Origin: Paenibacillus baekrokdamisoli
Lineage (GTDB): Bacteria; Bacillota; Bacilli; Paenibacillales; Paenibacillaceae
DNA: 64,000 bases
Reading direction: 5' to 3'
Assembly (NCBI RefSeq): GCF_003945345.1
Contig: NZ_AP019308.1
Location: 3,596,001-3,660,000, forward strand
Made by a program: the position numbers and the translations under genes. Position 1 is the first letter of the stretch, and each line of letters begins with the position of its first letter. Under the pieces are notes generated by a model that saw only the letters and a program-made list of their open reading frames with translations, did no database searches and had not been told where the DNA came from. Shown piece by piece: positions 43,556 to 52,289 of the stretch.

Positions 43556-43559
43556 ACAC

Positions 43560-43600
43560 AAAAATAAGGTCTACCAGAAAGATCTGGTGACCTTATAATA
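43560..43600 (+). repeat. Hairpin paired with motif site 11 (copy 2 of two)
   Basis: AAGGTCTACCAGA-AAGA-TCTGGTGACCTT followed by ATAATACGA; the same block as at 39.55 kb. Confidence 0.8.
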
Positions 43601-43622
43601 CGATGGGCAGGATAATTCAACG
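43601..43622 (+). repeat. Cassette-boundary motif, site 11
   Basis: CGATGGGCAGGATAATTCAA, directly before the 3' gene fragment. Confidence 0.65.
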
Positions 43623-43628
43623 AAAAAT

Positions 43629-43751
43629 GCTTTTGCGGGAGGTTCCGAATGGACGAGCTACACCAAAGCAAAGATTAAGGTTCATACTTCACAGGATTTA
43701 GTCAATGGGAAGATGCTTTATAAGATTTGGATGAAACCATTTATGGAGTAA
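43629..43751 (+). pseudogene. 3' fragment of an unidentified gene
   Basis: A 40-codon frame without a start reads AFAGGSEWTSYTKAKIKVHT, SQDLVNGKMLYKIWMKPFME, then stop. The composition looks like real protein, but the upstream part of the gene is missing. It lies between motif sites 11 and 12, so it may be a truncated cassette. Confidence 0.4.
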
Positions 43752-43781
43752 TCAAAAAATCACTATTGACGTTTCGAATCG

Positions 43782-43803
43782 TTCAACGGGCAGGTTAGCG
43801 TGG
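43782..43803 (+). repeat. Cassette-boundary motif, site 12 (last)
   Basis: TTCAACGGGCAGGTTAGCGT, then GG. It is the rightmost copy seen; none is seen beyond it in the window. Confidence 0.75.
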
Positions 43804-43972
43804 CAATCTAATAAAATGTAAATATTTACAACAGGGAACATATGTTCTAAAATGAAGGGGTGAACTTATTACATAGGAGGCTCATGCATATGATAAATCG
43901 AATTTCAACGCGATGAAGAGAACGATACAATGAGCATTCATTCATATTGAAATAACGTTCCACAGTTAAATG

Positions 43973-44001
43973 TTGACAAATATAGGAGAAGGTCATAAGA
44001 T
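43973..44001 (+). promoter_or_regulatory. SigA-type promoter of the ABC/DUF1854 operon
   Basis: TTGACA, a 17-nt spacer, then TAAGAT. It lies about 80 nt before the leader peptide and 160 nt before the first ABC gene. The surrounding 43804-43972 holds no gene I can support. Confidence 0.7.
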
Positions 44002-44081
44002 TCTGTTGTTAATGATAAAAGTGATGGTGAATAACAGCTGATTTGTTATTCTCATCCTATCTTTCGGAGGAGGTTTTGCCG

Positions 44082-44123
44082 ATGAAACCTATTCGCGTAA
44101 AAGGTGTAAATTCACATGATTGA
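44082..44123 (+). CDS. Possible 13-aa leader peptide
   Basis: MKPIRVKGVNSHD-stop is preceded by a near-perfect GGAGGAGG at eight bases, the strongest ribosome binding site of the operon. A second short frame starts at its stop (ATGATTGA, 44116-44181). It may be a leader peptide controlling the ABC gene, or the decayed start of a lost gene. Confidence 0.35.
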   Translation: MKPIRVKGVNSHD

Positions 44124-44159
44124 AAGCGCCATCTTTGGTAATGCTCTTCACGTCAACGT

Positions 44160-46499
44160 ATGGACACTCCATGCGAATTAGATCTTTTGAAAGAGATGAT
44201 GATTATTCTGACCAATGAAATCAAAGCATTGTTGAACCAGAACCATCTACGGGAAGAAGAAATTGTTTATTCAATGCTCTGTGACCGGACGACTGAAGGC
44301 GGATTTCTGGACACATATTTAATATTAAGTAAGGATCGACTATTTATTGTTACCAGCCAGGATGCGCCATCATCAGAGAAAATATATAAAGGATATTCGG
44401 TAACTAGAAAGACAAATAAAAGTAATAAGCCTATTCAATCCTCTGGACAATGGTCGGTCGAGGTGATCGACATCCACAAGATTGAGAACGTTTCCATAGT
44501 TAACCTTGTTGCATCTGGAATGGTTGTTATTAAGGAAGAAGAAGAACGTGTAGTTGCAGCCTTTACGAATGGCGAGATGGGAAGAGCGTCGAAGTTTGCT
44601 TCTGCTTTCTCTAAGCTTAAGAAGCAAGAGGCCATTGAGGATCACCTCCTTAAGGAGGATCACGAGCATGCGGCTTGCCCCAAATGCGGCATGGTCTATC
44701 CGGAGGAAGGCAGACAGATTTGCCCGAAATGCATGAAGAAGCATGCGATTTTCGGCAGGCTGCTGTCCTTTGCAGGCCAGTATAAGAAGTCGATGTTTCT
44801 CATTATTCTCTTCATGTTAATAAATTCAGCAACCGGACTTGTAATTCCATACTTGCAGGGCTCCGTACTGATTGATCAGGGCCTTGGCGGGAAGGGCGTT
44901 TTTGCTCATAAAATCGGCCTCATTATTCTTCTCATTATCGGATTCCGAACCATGTCTCTCCTATTCGGTGTGCTGTTCGGTGTCATTAATGCGAAGATGT
45001 CCGCTAACATTGCTTTTGACCTAAAATCAAGCGTGTTCTCGTCCATGCAGCGGCTGTCACTCAGCTTCTTCCAACGAAAGCAAACGGGGCAGCTTATGAC
45101 AAGGGTTACTAATGATGCGACTGAGCTTCAATATTTCTTCGTCGACGGATTGTCCTATTTTATCGTTAATGCGATGAATATTATTGGAATAACAGCCATC
45201 CTGCTGGTATTGGACTGGAAGCTCACGCTGCTCTGTTTTATCCCGCTCCCTATCGTTATCATTCTTGTTCGCAAAGTGTTTCCTAGACTATGGCGGCTGT
45301 CATGGAGAAGGCATCGAACGATTAGTAAGATGAATTCCATCATCAGTGATACGATTCGAGGCACGCGTGTGGTGAAAGCTTTCGGTAAAGAGCAGAAGGA
45401 AATGGATCGCTTCCATAATGCCAATATGTCCTATTCGTTCGCAGAGCAATCGTTCAACAAGATGAGCGATACCGTGTTTCCGATATTGAATATTTTGACT
45501 CAAACCGGCGGTCTTCTCATCTGGGCATTTGGCGGCTGGATGATTATGCAGGGCGAAATTTCTTTTGGTAAAGTGCTGACGTTCGTCAATTACATGTACC
45601 TTCTGTACGGGCCTATTCAATTCATGAATAACATTGTGGGCTGGTGGTCGTACTGTATGGCTGCCGCACAGCGTATATTTGAGATTCAGGATTCCGTTCC
45701 AGACGTTACGGAGAAGGATGATGCCATTGAGCTTGTTCATATGAAGGGCGACATTCTAGTATCCAACATCGTCTTTGGATATGAACCGAATAAAGCGATT
45801 CTAAAGGATGTCTCGCTGCATGCCAAGCCTGGGCAAATGATCGGAGTTGTGGGTCATTCCGGTGCGGGCAAATCAACGCTGGTGAATATTATCTCACGTC
45901 TGTATGACGTCTCAGAGGGTGAAATTCGCATTGACGGAATTAACGTCAAGGATTTAACGACTGCATCTTTGCGTAATAACATCGGAATCGTCTCCCAGGA
46001 TGTGTACGTATTCTCCGGAAGCATCGCTGAGAACATCGCCTATGCGAATCCAGAATGCAGTGTGGACGATATTATCTATGCGGCCAAAATCGCTCATGCG
46101 CATGATTTCATTGAGAAGCTGCCAGATGGCTTTGACACGATTGTCGGTACCGGCGGTCATAACTTATCCGGCGGTGAGAAGCAGCGTCTCTCGATTGCAC
46201 GCGCGATTCTGCATAATCCCCGCATACTGATTTTGGATGAGGCCACAGCTTCTTTGGATACCGAGACAGAGCTGCAAATTCAGGCTGCTCTTGATTCCTT
46301 AATCAAAGGAAGAACAACGATCGCGATTGCGCATCGGTTGTCTACACTTCGAAATGCGGATTATTTGGTAGTCATGGATAATGGAAAAGTAGTTGAGAAT
46401 GGAACGCATGATGAACTAATGGCACTAGAAGGCGCTTATCATAGCCTCGTGAAAAAGCATGATGAAGCGCTCAAAATGAATGAGGTGATTTCAGCATGA
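44160..46499 (+). CDS. ABC half-transporter with N-terminal PH-like domain and zinc knuckle
   Basis: This 779-aa protein has an N-terminal soluble region (1-170) resembling a PH-type fold (LILSKDRLFIVTS, EVIDIHKIENVSI). A double-CxxC knuckle follows (CPKC at 173-176 and 188-191), then six membrane helices (about 205-480) and an ABC ATPase: Walker A GHSGAGKST, signature LSGGEKQRLSIARA, Walker B ILILDEATASLD and the switch His in IAIAHRLSTL. It probably pairs with the second half-transporter encoded two genes on. The start is uncertain: ATG 44160 lacks a good ribosome binding site and ATG 44196 follows AAAGAG. It overlaps the DUF1854 gene by four bases. The substrate is unknown. Confidence 0.9.
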   Translation: MDTPCELDLLKEMMIILTNEIKALLNQNHLREEEIVYSMLCDRTTEGGFLDTYLILSKDRLFIVTSQDAPSSEKIYKGYSVTRKTNKSNKPIQSSGQWSVEVIDIHKIENVSIVNLVASGMVVIKEEEERVVAAFTNGEMGRASKFASAFSKLKKQEAIEDHLLKEDHEHAACPKCGMVYPEEGRQICPKCMKKHAIFGRLLSFAGQYKKSMFLIILFMLINSATGLVIPYLQGSVLIDQGLGGKGVFAHKIGLIILLIIGFRTMSLLFGVLFGVINAKMSANIAFDLKSSVFSSMQRLSLSFFQRKQTGQLMTRVTNDATELQYFFVDGLSYFIVNAMNIIGITAILLVLDWKLTLLCFIPLPIVIILVRKVFPRLWRLSWRRHRTISKMNSIISDTIRGTRVVKAFGKEQKEMDRFHNANMSYSFAEQSFNKMSDTVFPILNILTQTGGLLIWAFGGWMIMQGEISFGKVLTFVNYMYLLYGPIQFMNNIVGWWSYCMAAAQRIFEIQDSVPDVTEKDDAIELVHMKGDILVSNIVFGYEPNKAILKDVSLHAKPGQMIGVVGHSGAGKSTLVNIISRLYDVSEGEIRIDGINVKDLTTASLRNNIGIVSQDVYVFSGSIAENIAYANPECSVDDIIYAAKIAHAHDFIEKLPDGFDTIVGTGGHNLSGGEKQRLSIARAILHNPRILILDEATASLDTETELQIQAALDSLIKGRTTIAIAHRLSTLRNADYLVVMDNGKVVENGTHDELMALEGAYHSLVKKHDEALKMNEVISA

Positions 46500-47056
46500 C
46501 CGCAATAGTACCTTCTCTTGTTGAAAAAGAAGCAGCGATTACTCCAAGCGAATCCGATCTTGCAGATGCTGCTAATATTCGATACTTAACGCAATTCAAT
46601 ACAACCTTCACGAAGACAGCCGGCCAAATGCTAACAGTTAAGGTTGATGAAGAAGAGCATCCATCGGTTTATGTGCATTGCTCTTTCCCTCATACAAACA
46701 GGCGTATCTATTTATCCATTCGTACGATTGATAATAAGGAGATCGGTATGATCCGCTCCTTGGATGACTTCTCGCCGGAAACCACGGAGCTGCTTGAAGA
46801 ACAAGTTCAAATCCGGTATTTTGCTCCAGAGATTACGAAGGTTGTTAATGTGAAGGAAGAATTCGGATACGCGTACTGGGAAGCAGAAACCACAGCGGGT
46901 TTATGCCGATTTACGGTCCGCGGTGGCGGGAGCAACACGAAACTCATATCGACAAGCCGATTATTGATTACGGATGTAGATGGCAACCGTTTTGTAATCG
47001 CGGACATTAACCTTATAAGCGAGAAGGAATATCGGATGGTTGAAATGTGCATGTAG
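46496..47056 (+). CDS. DUF1854-family protein
   Basis: This 186-aa soluble protein matches the DUF1854 pattern: ANIRYLTQFNTTFTKT, YLSIRTIDNKEIGMIRSLDD, VVNVKEEFGYAYWEAET, GLCRFTVRGGGSNTKLIS and TDVDGNRFVI. I recall DUF1854 proteins next to ABC transporters, including some with cyanophycin metabolism in proteobacteria; no cyanophycin genes are here. The gene is sandwiched between the two ABC half-transporters and overlaps the first by four bases (ATGA), so it is likely a partner of the transporter. Confidence 0.85.
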   Translation: MTAIVPSLVEKEAAITPSESDLADAANIRYLTQFNTTFTKTAGQMLTVKVDEEEHPSVYVHCSFPHTNRRIYLSIRTIDNKEIGMIRSLDDFSPETTELLEEQVQIRYFAPEITKVVNVKEEFGYAYWEAETTAGLCRFTVRGGGSNTKLISTSRLLITDVDGNRFVIADINLISEKEYRMVEMCM

Positions 47057-47094
47057 GCGGCATGGCGCCTTTCATGAAGGGGATGAAGGTTTAA

Positions 47095-49317
47095 GTGAAT
47101 CTCAATTTTATGCTTGCTGAGCATGACTTACTTGCTGCTCAGCAAGCTGTCGGAGAGACAATTGTCTATTGTGTGCCTGCTGATCTATCATTAGCCGGAC
47201 GAAGAATGCCGGGTTTTCTTGTAATCGGTCAAGATAAATGGGCGTATGTGGAGGACGGCGAGGTGCGTGAAAGCCGTCTTATCGCCGAAGCTAGTAACTA
47301 TAAGATCGTTCCTCTAATTGGTAATGCGGTTCTGGAAGCAGAAGTGCACCATACCAAACGCATCATAGTGAGAGTCACGATGCAGCATGCAGCCCGATAT
47401 GGCTTCATTGCACAGATCCTGAACGATATGGCTGCTGAACGACGAATTCGTATTTTTAACAACGAAGAAGAAAGTGTCTGTGTAAAATGTGGCGGGCCGC
47501 TCGTACACGGGACTCGGGTGTGTCCGAAGTGCATGAGTAAAGCAGCCGCATTCAAAAGGCTGTTCATGGTTTCGCAAGCCCATTGGAAGAAGCTTGCGCT
47601 TGGACTCGTTGTATTGTTCGCCTCTTCAGGAATTTCGCTGACCGGGCCATTCTTCCAGAAGCTCTTAATAAATGGCTCCTTACAGCCACCCGCTGGACAA
47701 AGCGCAGATCGAAATATGTTTTATTTGGCCATTGCCGGAATGCTTCTTGTGCTTGTGTTAGGGGAATTGCTGGTCATTTCTCGAGGCCGCATAATGGCTG
47801 GCGTAAGCTCAGGTATTGCAGCCGATCTGCGGAAGATGGTCTTTGACAAAACCCAGCAGCTTTCACTCGGTTTTCTGACCTCCCAGCGTGCTGGAGATAT
47901 TATGAACCGGATCACGTCGGATACGGATCGGATCAGGCATCTGATTCAGGAATTGTGTACAACTGCGATATTCCAGCTCATTATGCTGGTGTCCGCCAGC
48001 TATCTGCTGTTTCATGCGGATTGGCGGCTGGCTGTAGTTGTTCTAATCCCTGCTCCAATTGTCGCCCTCTTACATCGTTATATCTGGAAAACGATTCTAT
48101 GGAAGCTGTTCCATAAGCAGTGGCGGGTGTACGATAAAGCCAATTCCTTCTTGCATGACGTGCTCAGCGGTATTCGGGTTGTAAAGGCCTTCGGCAAAGA
48201 GGATCGTGAGATCAAACGTTTCCGAGACTATAACAGTGAATTTGCCGCTGCGACGGTTCAAAGCGAGAGGCTATTCAGTATTCTATCTCCGATAACGAAT
48301 TATCTCATCGAGCTGGGACAGTATCTTGTTCTGATGATTGGCTGTGGAATGATTATCGGCAAGCAAATGAACATCGGGGAACTGATTCAATTCAGTGCTT
48401 ACGCATCTATGATCTTCGGCCCAATCGCCTGGTTGATGTTCATGCCTAGGTGGGTGGCTAACGCGGTGATCTCGATCGATCGGGTGTTCTCTGTTATCGA
48501 TGAGCAGCCAGAGGTATTGGATGTTGAGGTTAGCGAGAATCATCCGATCCAAGGCACAATTTCCTTTAAAGATGTTATATTCGGCTACAAAACCTATGAG
48601 CCCGTACTGAAACAGCTTAATTTTGAAGTGAAGCAAGGTGAAATGATTGGACTTGTTGGTCATTCGGGTTCAGGTAAATCAACCTTAATTAACTTGGTAT
48701 CTCGCTTCTACGATGTGACAGAGGGCGAGATTCTGATCGACGGCGTTGATATTCGCAGTATTAAACAAGAGGATTTGCGCTCCCAGATCGGTGTCGTGCT
48801 GCAGGAGACCTTCCTCTTCACCGGTACGATTATGGAGAATATCCGGTATTCCAAGCCGGATGCTTCACATGAGGAGATTATTCAAGCTGCAAGAGTCGCC
48901 AATGCTCATAACTTCATCATTAATTTCCCGGATGGTTATGATACGATGCTCGATGAGAACGGCAATAATTTATCTGGCGGCGAGCGCCAGAGGATTGCGA
49001 TCGCTAGAGCCGTACTGAATAACCCTCGTATTCTCATCTTGGATGAGGCAACCGCCTCCTTGGATATCGACACCGAAATGGCGATCCAGGAAGCACTGCA
49101 GCGGGTGACGAAGAACCGAACAACCATCGCCATTGCACACCGACTATCTACGTTGCGCCATGCTGATCGACTCCTCGTTTTAGAAAAGGGAGAAGTGGCT
49201 GAGGTCGGTACCCATACCGAGCTGCTGGAGAAGAAAGGGATTTATTATAATCTCATTCACGCCCAGCGCGATATGACGAAGCCTAAGGTTGAACAGTCAG
49301 CAGAGAGTATTGCGTAA
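47095..49317 (+). CDS. ABC half-transporter with N-terminal zinc knuckle (partner)
   Basis: This 740-aa protein has the same layout as the first half-transporter. It has a soluble N-terminus of about 125 residues, CVKC and CPKC at 129-132 and 143-146, six membrane helices, then an ABC domain with [37 protein letters not shown] and IAIAHRLSTL. Both half-transporters have intact catalytic Glu and signature motifs, so both sites should hydrolyse ATP. The start is GTG with GAAGG upstream. The gene ends the operon, followed by a terminator about 80 nt downstream. Confidence 0.92.
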   Translation: MNLNFMLAEHDLLAAQQAVGETIVYCVPADLSLAGRRMPGFLVIGQDKWAYVEDGEVRESRLIAEASNYKIVPLIGNAVLEAEVHHTKRIIVRVTMQHAARYGFIAQILNDMAAERRIRIFNNEEESVCVKCGGPLVHGTRVCPKCMSKAAAFKRLFMVSQAHWKKLALGLVVLFASSGISLTGPFFQKLLINGSLQPPAGQSADRNMFYLAIAGMLLVLVLGELLVISRGRIMAGVSSGIAADLRKMVFDKTQQLSLGFLTSQRAGDIMNRITSDTDRIRHLIQELCTTAIFQLIMLVSASYLLFHADWRLAVVVLIPAPIVALLHRYIWKTILWKLFHKQWRVYDKANSFLHDVLSGIRVVKAFGKEDREIKRFRDYNSEFAAATVQSERLFSILSPITNYLIELGQYLVLMIGCGMIIGKQMNIGELIQFSAYASMIFGPIAWLMFMPRWVANAVISIDRVFSVIDEQPEVLDVEVSENHPIQGTISFKDVIFGYKTYEPVLKQLNFEVKQGEMIGLVGHSGSGKSTLINLVSRFYDVTEGEILIDGVDIRSIKQEDLRSQIGVVLQETFLFTGTIMENIRYSKPDASHEEIIQAARVANAHNFIINFPDGYDTMLDENGNNLSGGERQRIAIARAVLNNPRILILDEATASLDIDTEMAIQEALQRVTKNRTTIAIAHRLSTLRHADRLLVLEKGEVAEVGTHTELLEKKGIYYNLIHAQRDMTKPKVEQSAESIA

Positions 49318-49397
49318 TCGATAGCTCAATAGGAGATTTCTCAAACTGGGCTTTCACAAAGGGCGAACCCGAGTGAGTCTATCCCATAAAATGTGCA

Positions 49398-49447
49398 AAA
49401 GAACCTTCGGAACCACTTAAAAAGTGGAAAGAAGGTTCTTTTTTGGC
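49398..49447 (+). terminator. Terminator of the ABC/DUF1854 operon
   Basis: AAGAACCTTC pairs with GAAGGTTCTT, an inner CCACTT/AAGTGG extends the stem, and TTTTTT follows. Confidence 0.9.
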
Positions 49448-49480
49448 TCTACTTTAATCAGTGCTTGGCATCACGAAGTA

Positions 49481-49618
49481 CCTAGCGAAGCGGACGGAAT
49501 CGTTCTGAAGAAGCAATAGCGTTCGCCTTTGTCTCCTTATTTCTACCCCTAAGGGATAGAATCAAGAAATAGGGAGACAACAGCGACCCTTAAGAATGAT
49601 CCGTCCGCGCAGCGGGCT
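49481..49618 (-). repeat. Dispersed palindromic repeat, copy D
   Basis: This is a full copy in the same orientation as C (AGCGAAGCGGACGGAATCG; TCCGTCCGCGCAGCGGGC). It sits between the convergent ends of the ABC operon and the MFS gene. Confidence 0.88.
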
Positions 49619-49640
49619 TCTATGGAAAGTCCCTCTTCCA

Positions 49641-50861
49641 TTAAGCCTTTTCACGGCGATCCGCTGGCAGCAGCAGGGTTAAGAAACCGAGCAACGGAAG
49701 TACGCTTGAGTAGGTTAATACTTGCGTAAGTCCCCAGACATCGGCAGCTTTTCCGATTACAACAGCTCCGAGTGCCCCCATGCCAAATGCCAGACCTGTA
49801 ATCAGACCCGATGCCATTCCCACCTTACCAGGCAAGAGCTCTTGGGCATAAACGACTGTGACGGAGAAGCCGGAGAACAGAATAAATCCCATGATGAAAA
49901 TGATCGGATACACCCATGCGAGCGACAGATGAGGCAGCATAAGAGCAAACGGAGACGAGCCCGCTATCGAGAACAAAATAACCTTCTTTCGGCCAAAACG
50001 ATCAGCTAACATTCCGCCAAAGAACGTGCCCATCACACCCGCAGCCATAAATAAAAAAATAGGAATCTGAGCCGCCCGATCCGTTAGTCCGTATTTATTT
50101 CTAATAAAAAACTGAAAATACGTTGATATTCCGCTGTAGTACCATGACCGTGCAAAAACAAGCAGAATCAGAACCAGCATCGCATATACAATAACCTTGC
50201 GGTCGCGTCTGGCATTCTCATTGATGTCCGTCTTAGCAGCACGCTTCACAGGCTTACCATGCAGGGCAAGCTGTTCTTTATACCAAGGAACAACACGCAG
50301 GAGAATAAGAATTGCAGTAGCAGCCAGCAATGTCCCCCAGATTGCACCTGGCTGACCTAAGGGCAGGAAGATAAAGATCGTCATTAGCGGAGCCAGTGAG
50401 CTTCCCAAATTACCCCCAACCTGATAGATCGACTGGGCCAATCCACGTCTGCCTCCTGCTGCAAAGTAGACCACACGAGAGCCTTCTGGATGGAAGATCG
50501 CTGAACCTAAACCTACAAATATAACAGCCAAAATGATCAGGAAAAAGCTTGGCGCAACAGAAATTGCAGCCATCCCAATTAAGCTGAGTCCCATTCCCAT
50601 CGGCAGCATCCAGGGTGCAGGCCTCTTGTCCGAGAAATAACCAACCACTGGCTGCATAAGCGAAGAGGTCATACTAAGTGTGAACACGATCCATCCCATT
50701 TGCCCATAGGATAGATTCAGTGATTTCTCCAAAACGGGGAAAAGTGCGGATACGACGGCCTGCATCGTATCGTTCATTAAATGTACCCCACTGATCGCGA
50801 ATAAAATGGCATAGATCGTTCCTGTTTGAGCAGCAGTCTTATTTGCTGAAGCTATTCCCAT
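49641..50861 (-). CDS. MFS transporter, fosmidomycin-resistance (Fsr)-like
   Basis: This 406-aa protein has about 12 helices. GVHLMNDTMQAVVSALFPVL at the first helix and GSAIFHPEGSRVVYFAAGGRRG match the Fsr subgroup of MFS exporters; MFS loop motifs GYFSDKRP and GMLADRFGRKK are present. Known Fsr proteins export fosmidomycin; other substrates are possible. I use the ATG at 50861 behind GGGGGAG. It is a single minus-strand gene, convergent with the ABC operon. Confidence 0.88.
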   Translation of the reverse strand: MGIASANKTAAQTGTIYAILFAISGVHLMNDTMQAVVSALFPVLEKSLNLSYGQMGWIVFTLSMTSSLMQPVVGYFSDKRPAPWMLPMGMGLSLIGMAAISVAPSFFLIILAVIFVGLGSAIFHPEGSRVVYFAAGGRRGLAQSIYQVGGNLGSSLAPLMTIFIFLPLGQPGAIWGTLLAATAILILLRVVPWYKEQLALHGKPVKRAAKTDINENARRDRKVIVYAMLVLILLVFARSWYYSGISTYFQFFIRNKYGLTDRAAQIPIFLFMAAGVMGTFFGGMLADRFGRKKVILFSIAGSSPFALMLPHLSLAWVYPIIFIMGFILFSGFSVTVVYAQELLPGKVGMASGLITGLAFGMGALGAVVIGKAADVWGLTQVLTYSSVLPLLGFLTLLLPADRREKA

Positions 50862-51015
50862 CCTGATACCGTCTCCCCCTACACGAAAGTTTACAAGCCA
50901 CAATAATCAAGTCTATCAAAGATAGCACACCCTAACTAAGGTGACAAATAAAGATAATCAAGAGGGTGAAATTATTCAAGGGGTTACCGAAGATCAAAAA
51001 ATCATCGTCAATGAA

Positions 51016-51076
51016 TAAAAAAGAAGCGCCTGGATCCGGTCGTGCAGCGTTCACACATTCGGATCCAAGGCGCTTT
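51016..51076 (-). terminator. Terminator of the MacAB-like operon
   Basis: On the minus strand AAAGCGCCTTGGATCC pairs with GGATCCAGGCGCTTC and is followed by TTTTTT, about 30 nt after the permease stop. Confidence 0.9.
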
Positions 51077-51107
51077 CATGCTTACGTACGATTAAGCTGA
51101 ACTTTCT

Positions 51108-52289
51108 TTATTCAAATCGCAGTGCTTCTATCGGTCTTAAATTGGAGGCTTTGTTCGCCGGGAATAGGCCGAAGACAACCCCGATGAAGACGGAGAAACC
51201 AAAAGCCAGCCCCATAATCGGCATCGATAAGACAACTGTCATCCCCATAGCCTTCGATAGGATTTGCGCGGTCCCGATCCCGATGCCCACACCCAATAGG
51301 CCGCCAAGTCCACTAAGCGCGATTGCTTCAATGAGGAACTGCGTTAATATATCCCTCTTCTTCGCACCGATCGCTTTGCGAATACCAATTTCCCTCGTTC
51401 GCTCCGTAACGGAAACAAGCATAATATTCATAATTCCTATGCCGCCGACTAGCAGCGAGATCGCTGCTACACCACCAAGCGCGAGGGATAACGTATCCGA
51501 GATGCTGCTGAAGGAATCCAGCAGATCCTGCTGATTGAACACGCGGTAGCTATTCGTATTCCCTCGAAATTTAGCGCTTAGCGCTGCCTCAAGCTCCGCT
51601 GTGACAGCTGTCATCTTATCCGATGATGCAACCTGTACACTAATCGTCTTAACACCCTTGGATTTGAATAACCGTTCAGCGCTTGTGATCGGAATAACAA
51701 CAACCTCGTCATTCGAGCCGGTTAGTGAGCTGCCCTTCGTAGCCAGTACGCCGACCACTTTATAACGAACACCATTGATGAGGAAACTTTGACCGACAGG
51801 ATCAAGTGTTCCGAATAGATCCGTCGCCGTCGTAGAACCGAGCACGGCTATTTTCTGATAATAATCAAGATCGATTTGGGAAACGAATCTTCCTGCTGCC
51901 AGCTTGTAATCCTTTACGTCCAAATAATCTGCTGTCGAGCCAACAACGTTGACACTAACGCTCTGCGTTCCATTCTTGACCGTTGCGTTGGACGAATTCA
52001 TCGGAGCCGAATATTGAATATCATTCTTCGCGGTGATGTCCTTCGCTTCTTTGTAGTCGACCGTTGTCTTAGAGCCACGACCGGTAATATTGATGGTCAA
52101 CAGGTTCGTACCTAAGCTCTGTACCTGATCCGTTACGTTCTTCGTGGTGCCTTGACCCACACCGACAAGCGCAATAACAGCAGCGACGCCGATAATAATC
52201 CCAAGCATCGTGAGCAAGGAGCGCATTTTGTTAGCTAGAATGCTTTTGAAGGCCATTCTGAAGGCTTGGCTGATGTTCAATTCTCTCAC
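51108..52289 (-). CDS. MacB-like ABC transporter permease
   Basis: This protein of about 393 aa has one N-terminal helix (MRSLLTMLGIIIGVAAVIAL), a large extracytoplasmic MacB_PCD-type domain (about 60-270), and the FtsX domain with three C-terminal helices (GIGIMNIMLVSVTERTREIG, IRKAIGAKKRDILTQFLIEA). It belongs to the MacB/YknZ class of Gram-positive exporters, which acts with the adaptor and ATPase encoded upstream. The 5' end overlaps the ATPase gene, so the start is uncertain; I use the GTG at 52289. Confidence 0.93.
   Translation of the reverse strand: MRELNISQAFRMAFKSILANKMRSLLTMLGIIIGVAAVIALVGVGQGTTKNVTDQVQSLGTNLLTINITGRGSKTTVDYKEAKDITAKNDIQYSAPMNSSNATVKNGTQSVSVNVVGSTADYLDVKDYKLAAGRFVSQIDLDYYQKIAVLGSTTATDLFGTLDPVGQSFLINGVRYKVVGVLATKGSSLTGSNDEVVVIPITSAERLFKSKGVKTISVQVASSDKMTAVTAELEAALSAKFRGNTNSYRVFNQQDLLDSFSSISDTLSLALGGVAAISLLVGGIGIMNIMLVSVTERTREIGIRKAIGAKKRDILTQFLIEAIALSGLGGLLGVGIGIGTAQILSKAMGMTVVLSMPIMGLAFGFSVFIGVVFGLFPANKASNLRPIEALRFE

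Larger units (their letters stand above)
42100..43558 (-). mobile_element. IS110-family insertion sequence (ends approximate)
   Basis: The element consists of one intact transposase gene, a long non-coding side of about 200 nt before the gene and a short side of about 50 nt after it. No terminal inverted repeats are seen, as usual for IS110. The right edge is guessed from the point where the copied hairpin-plus-motif block (shared with 39.55 kb) resumes, near AAAATAAGGTC at about 43560. The left edge is not determined. Confidence 0.75.

Noticed and set aside
34468..43803. Classical integron with attC sites.
   Set aside because: No integrase gene and no paired R/L boxes with the expected long folded attC shape; only a short motif recurs.
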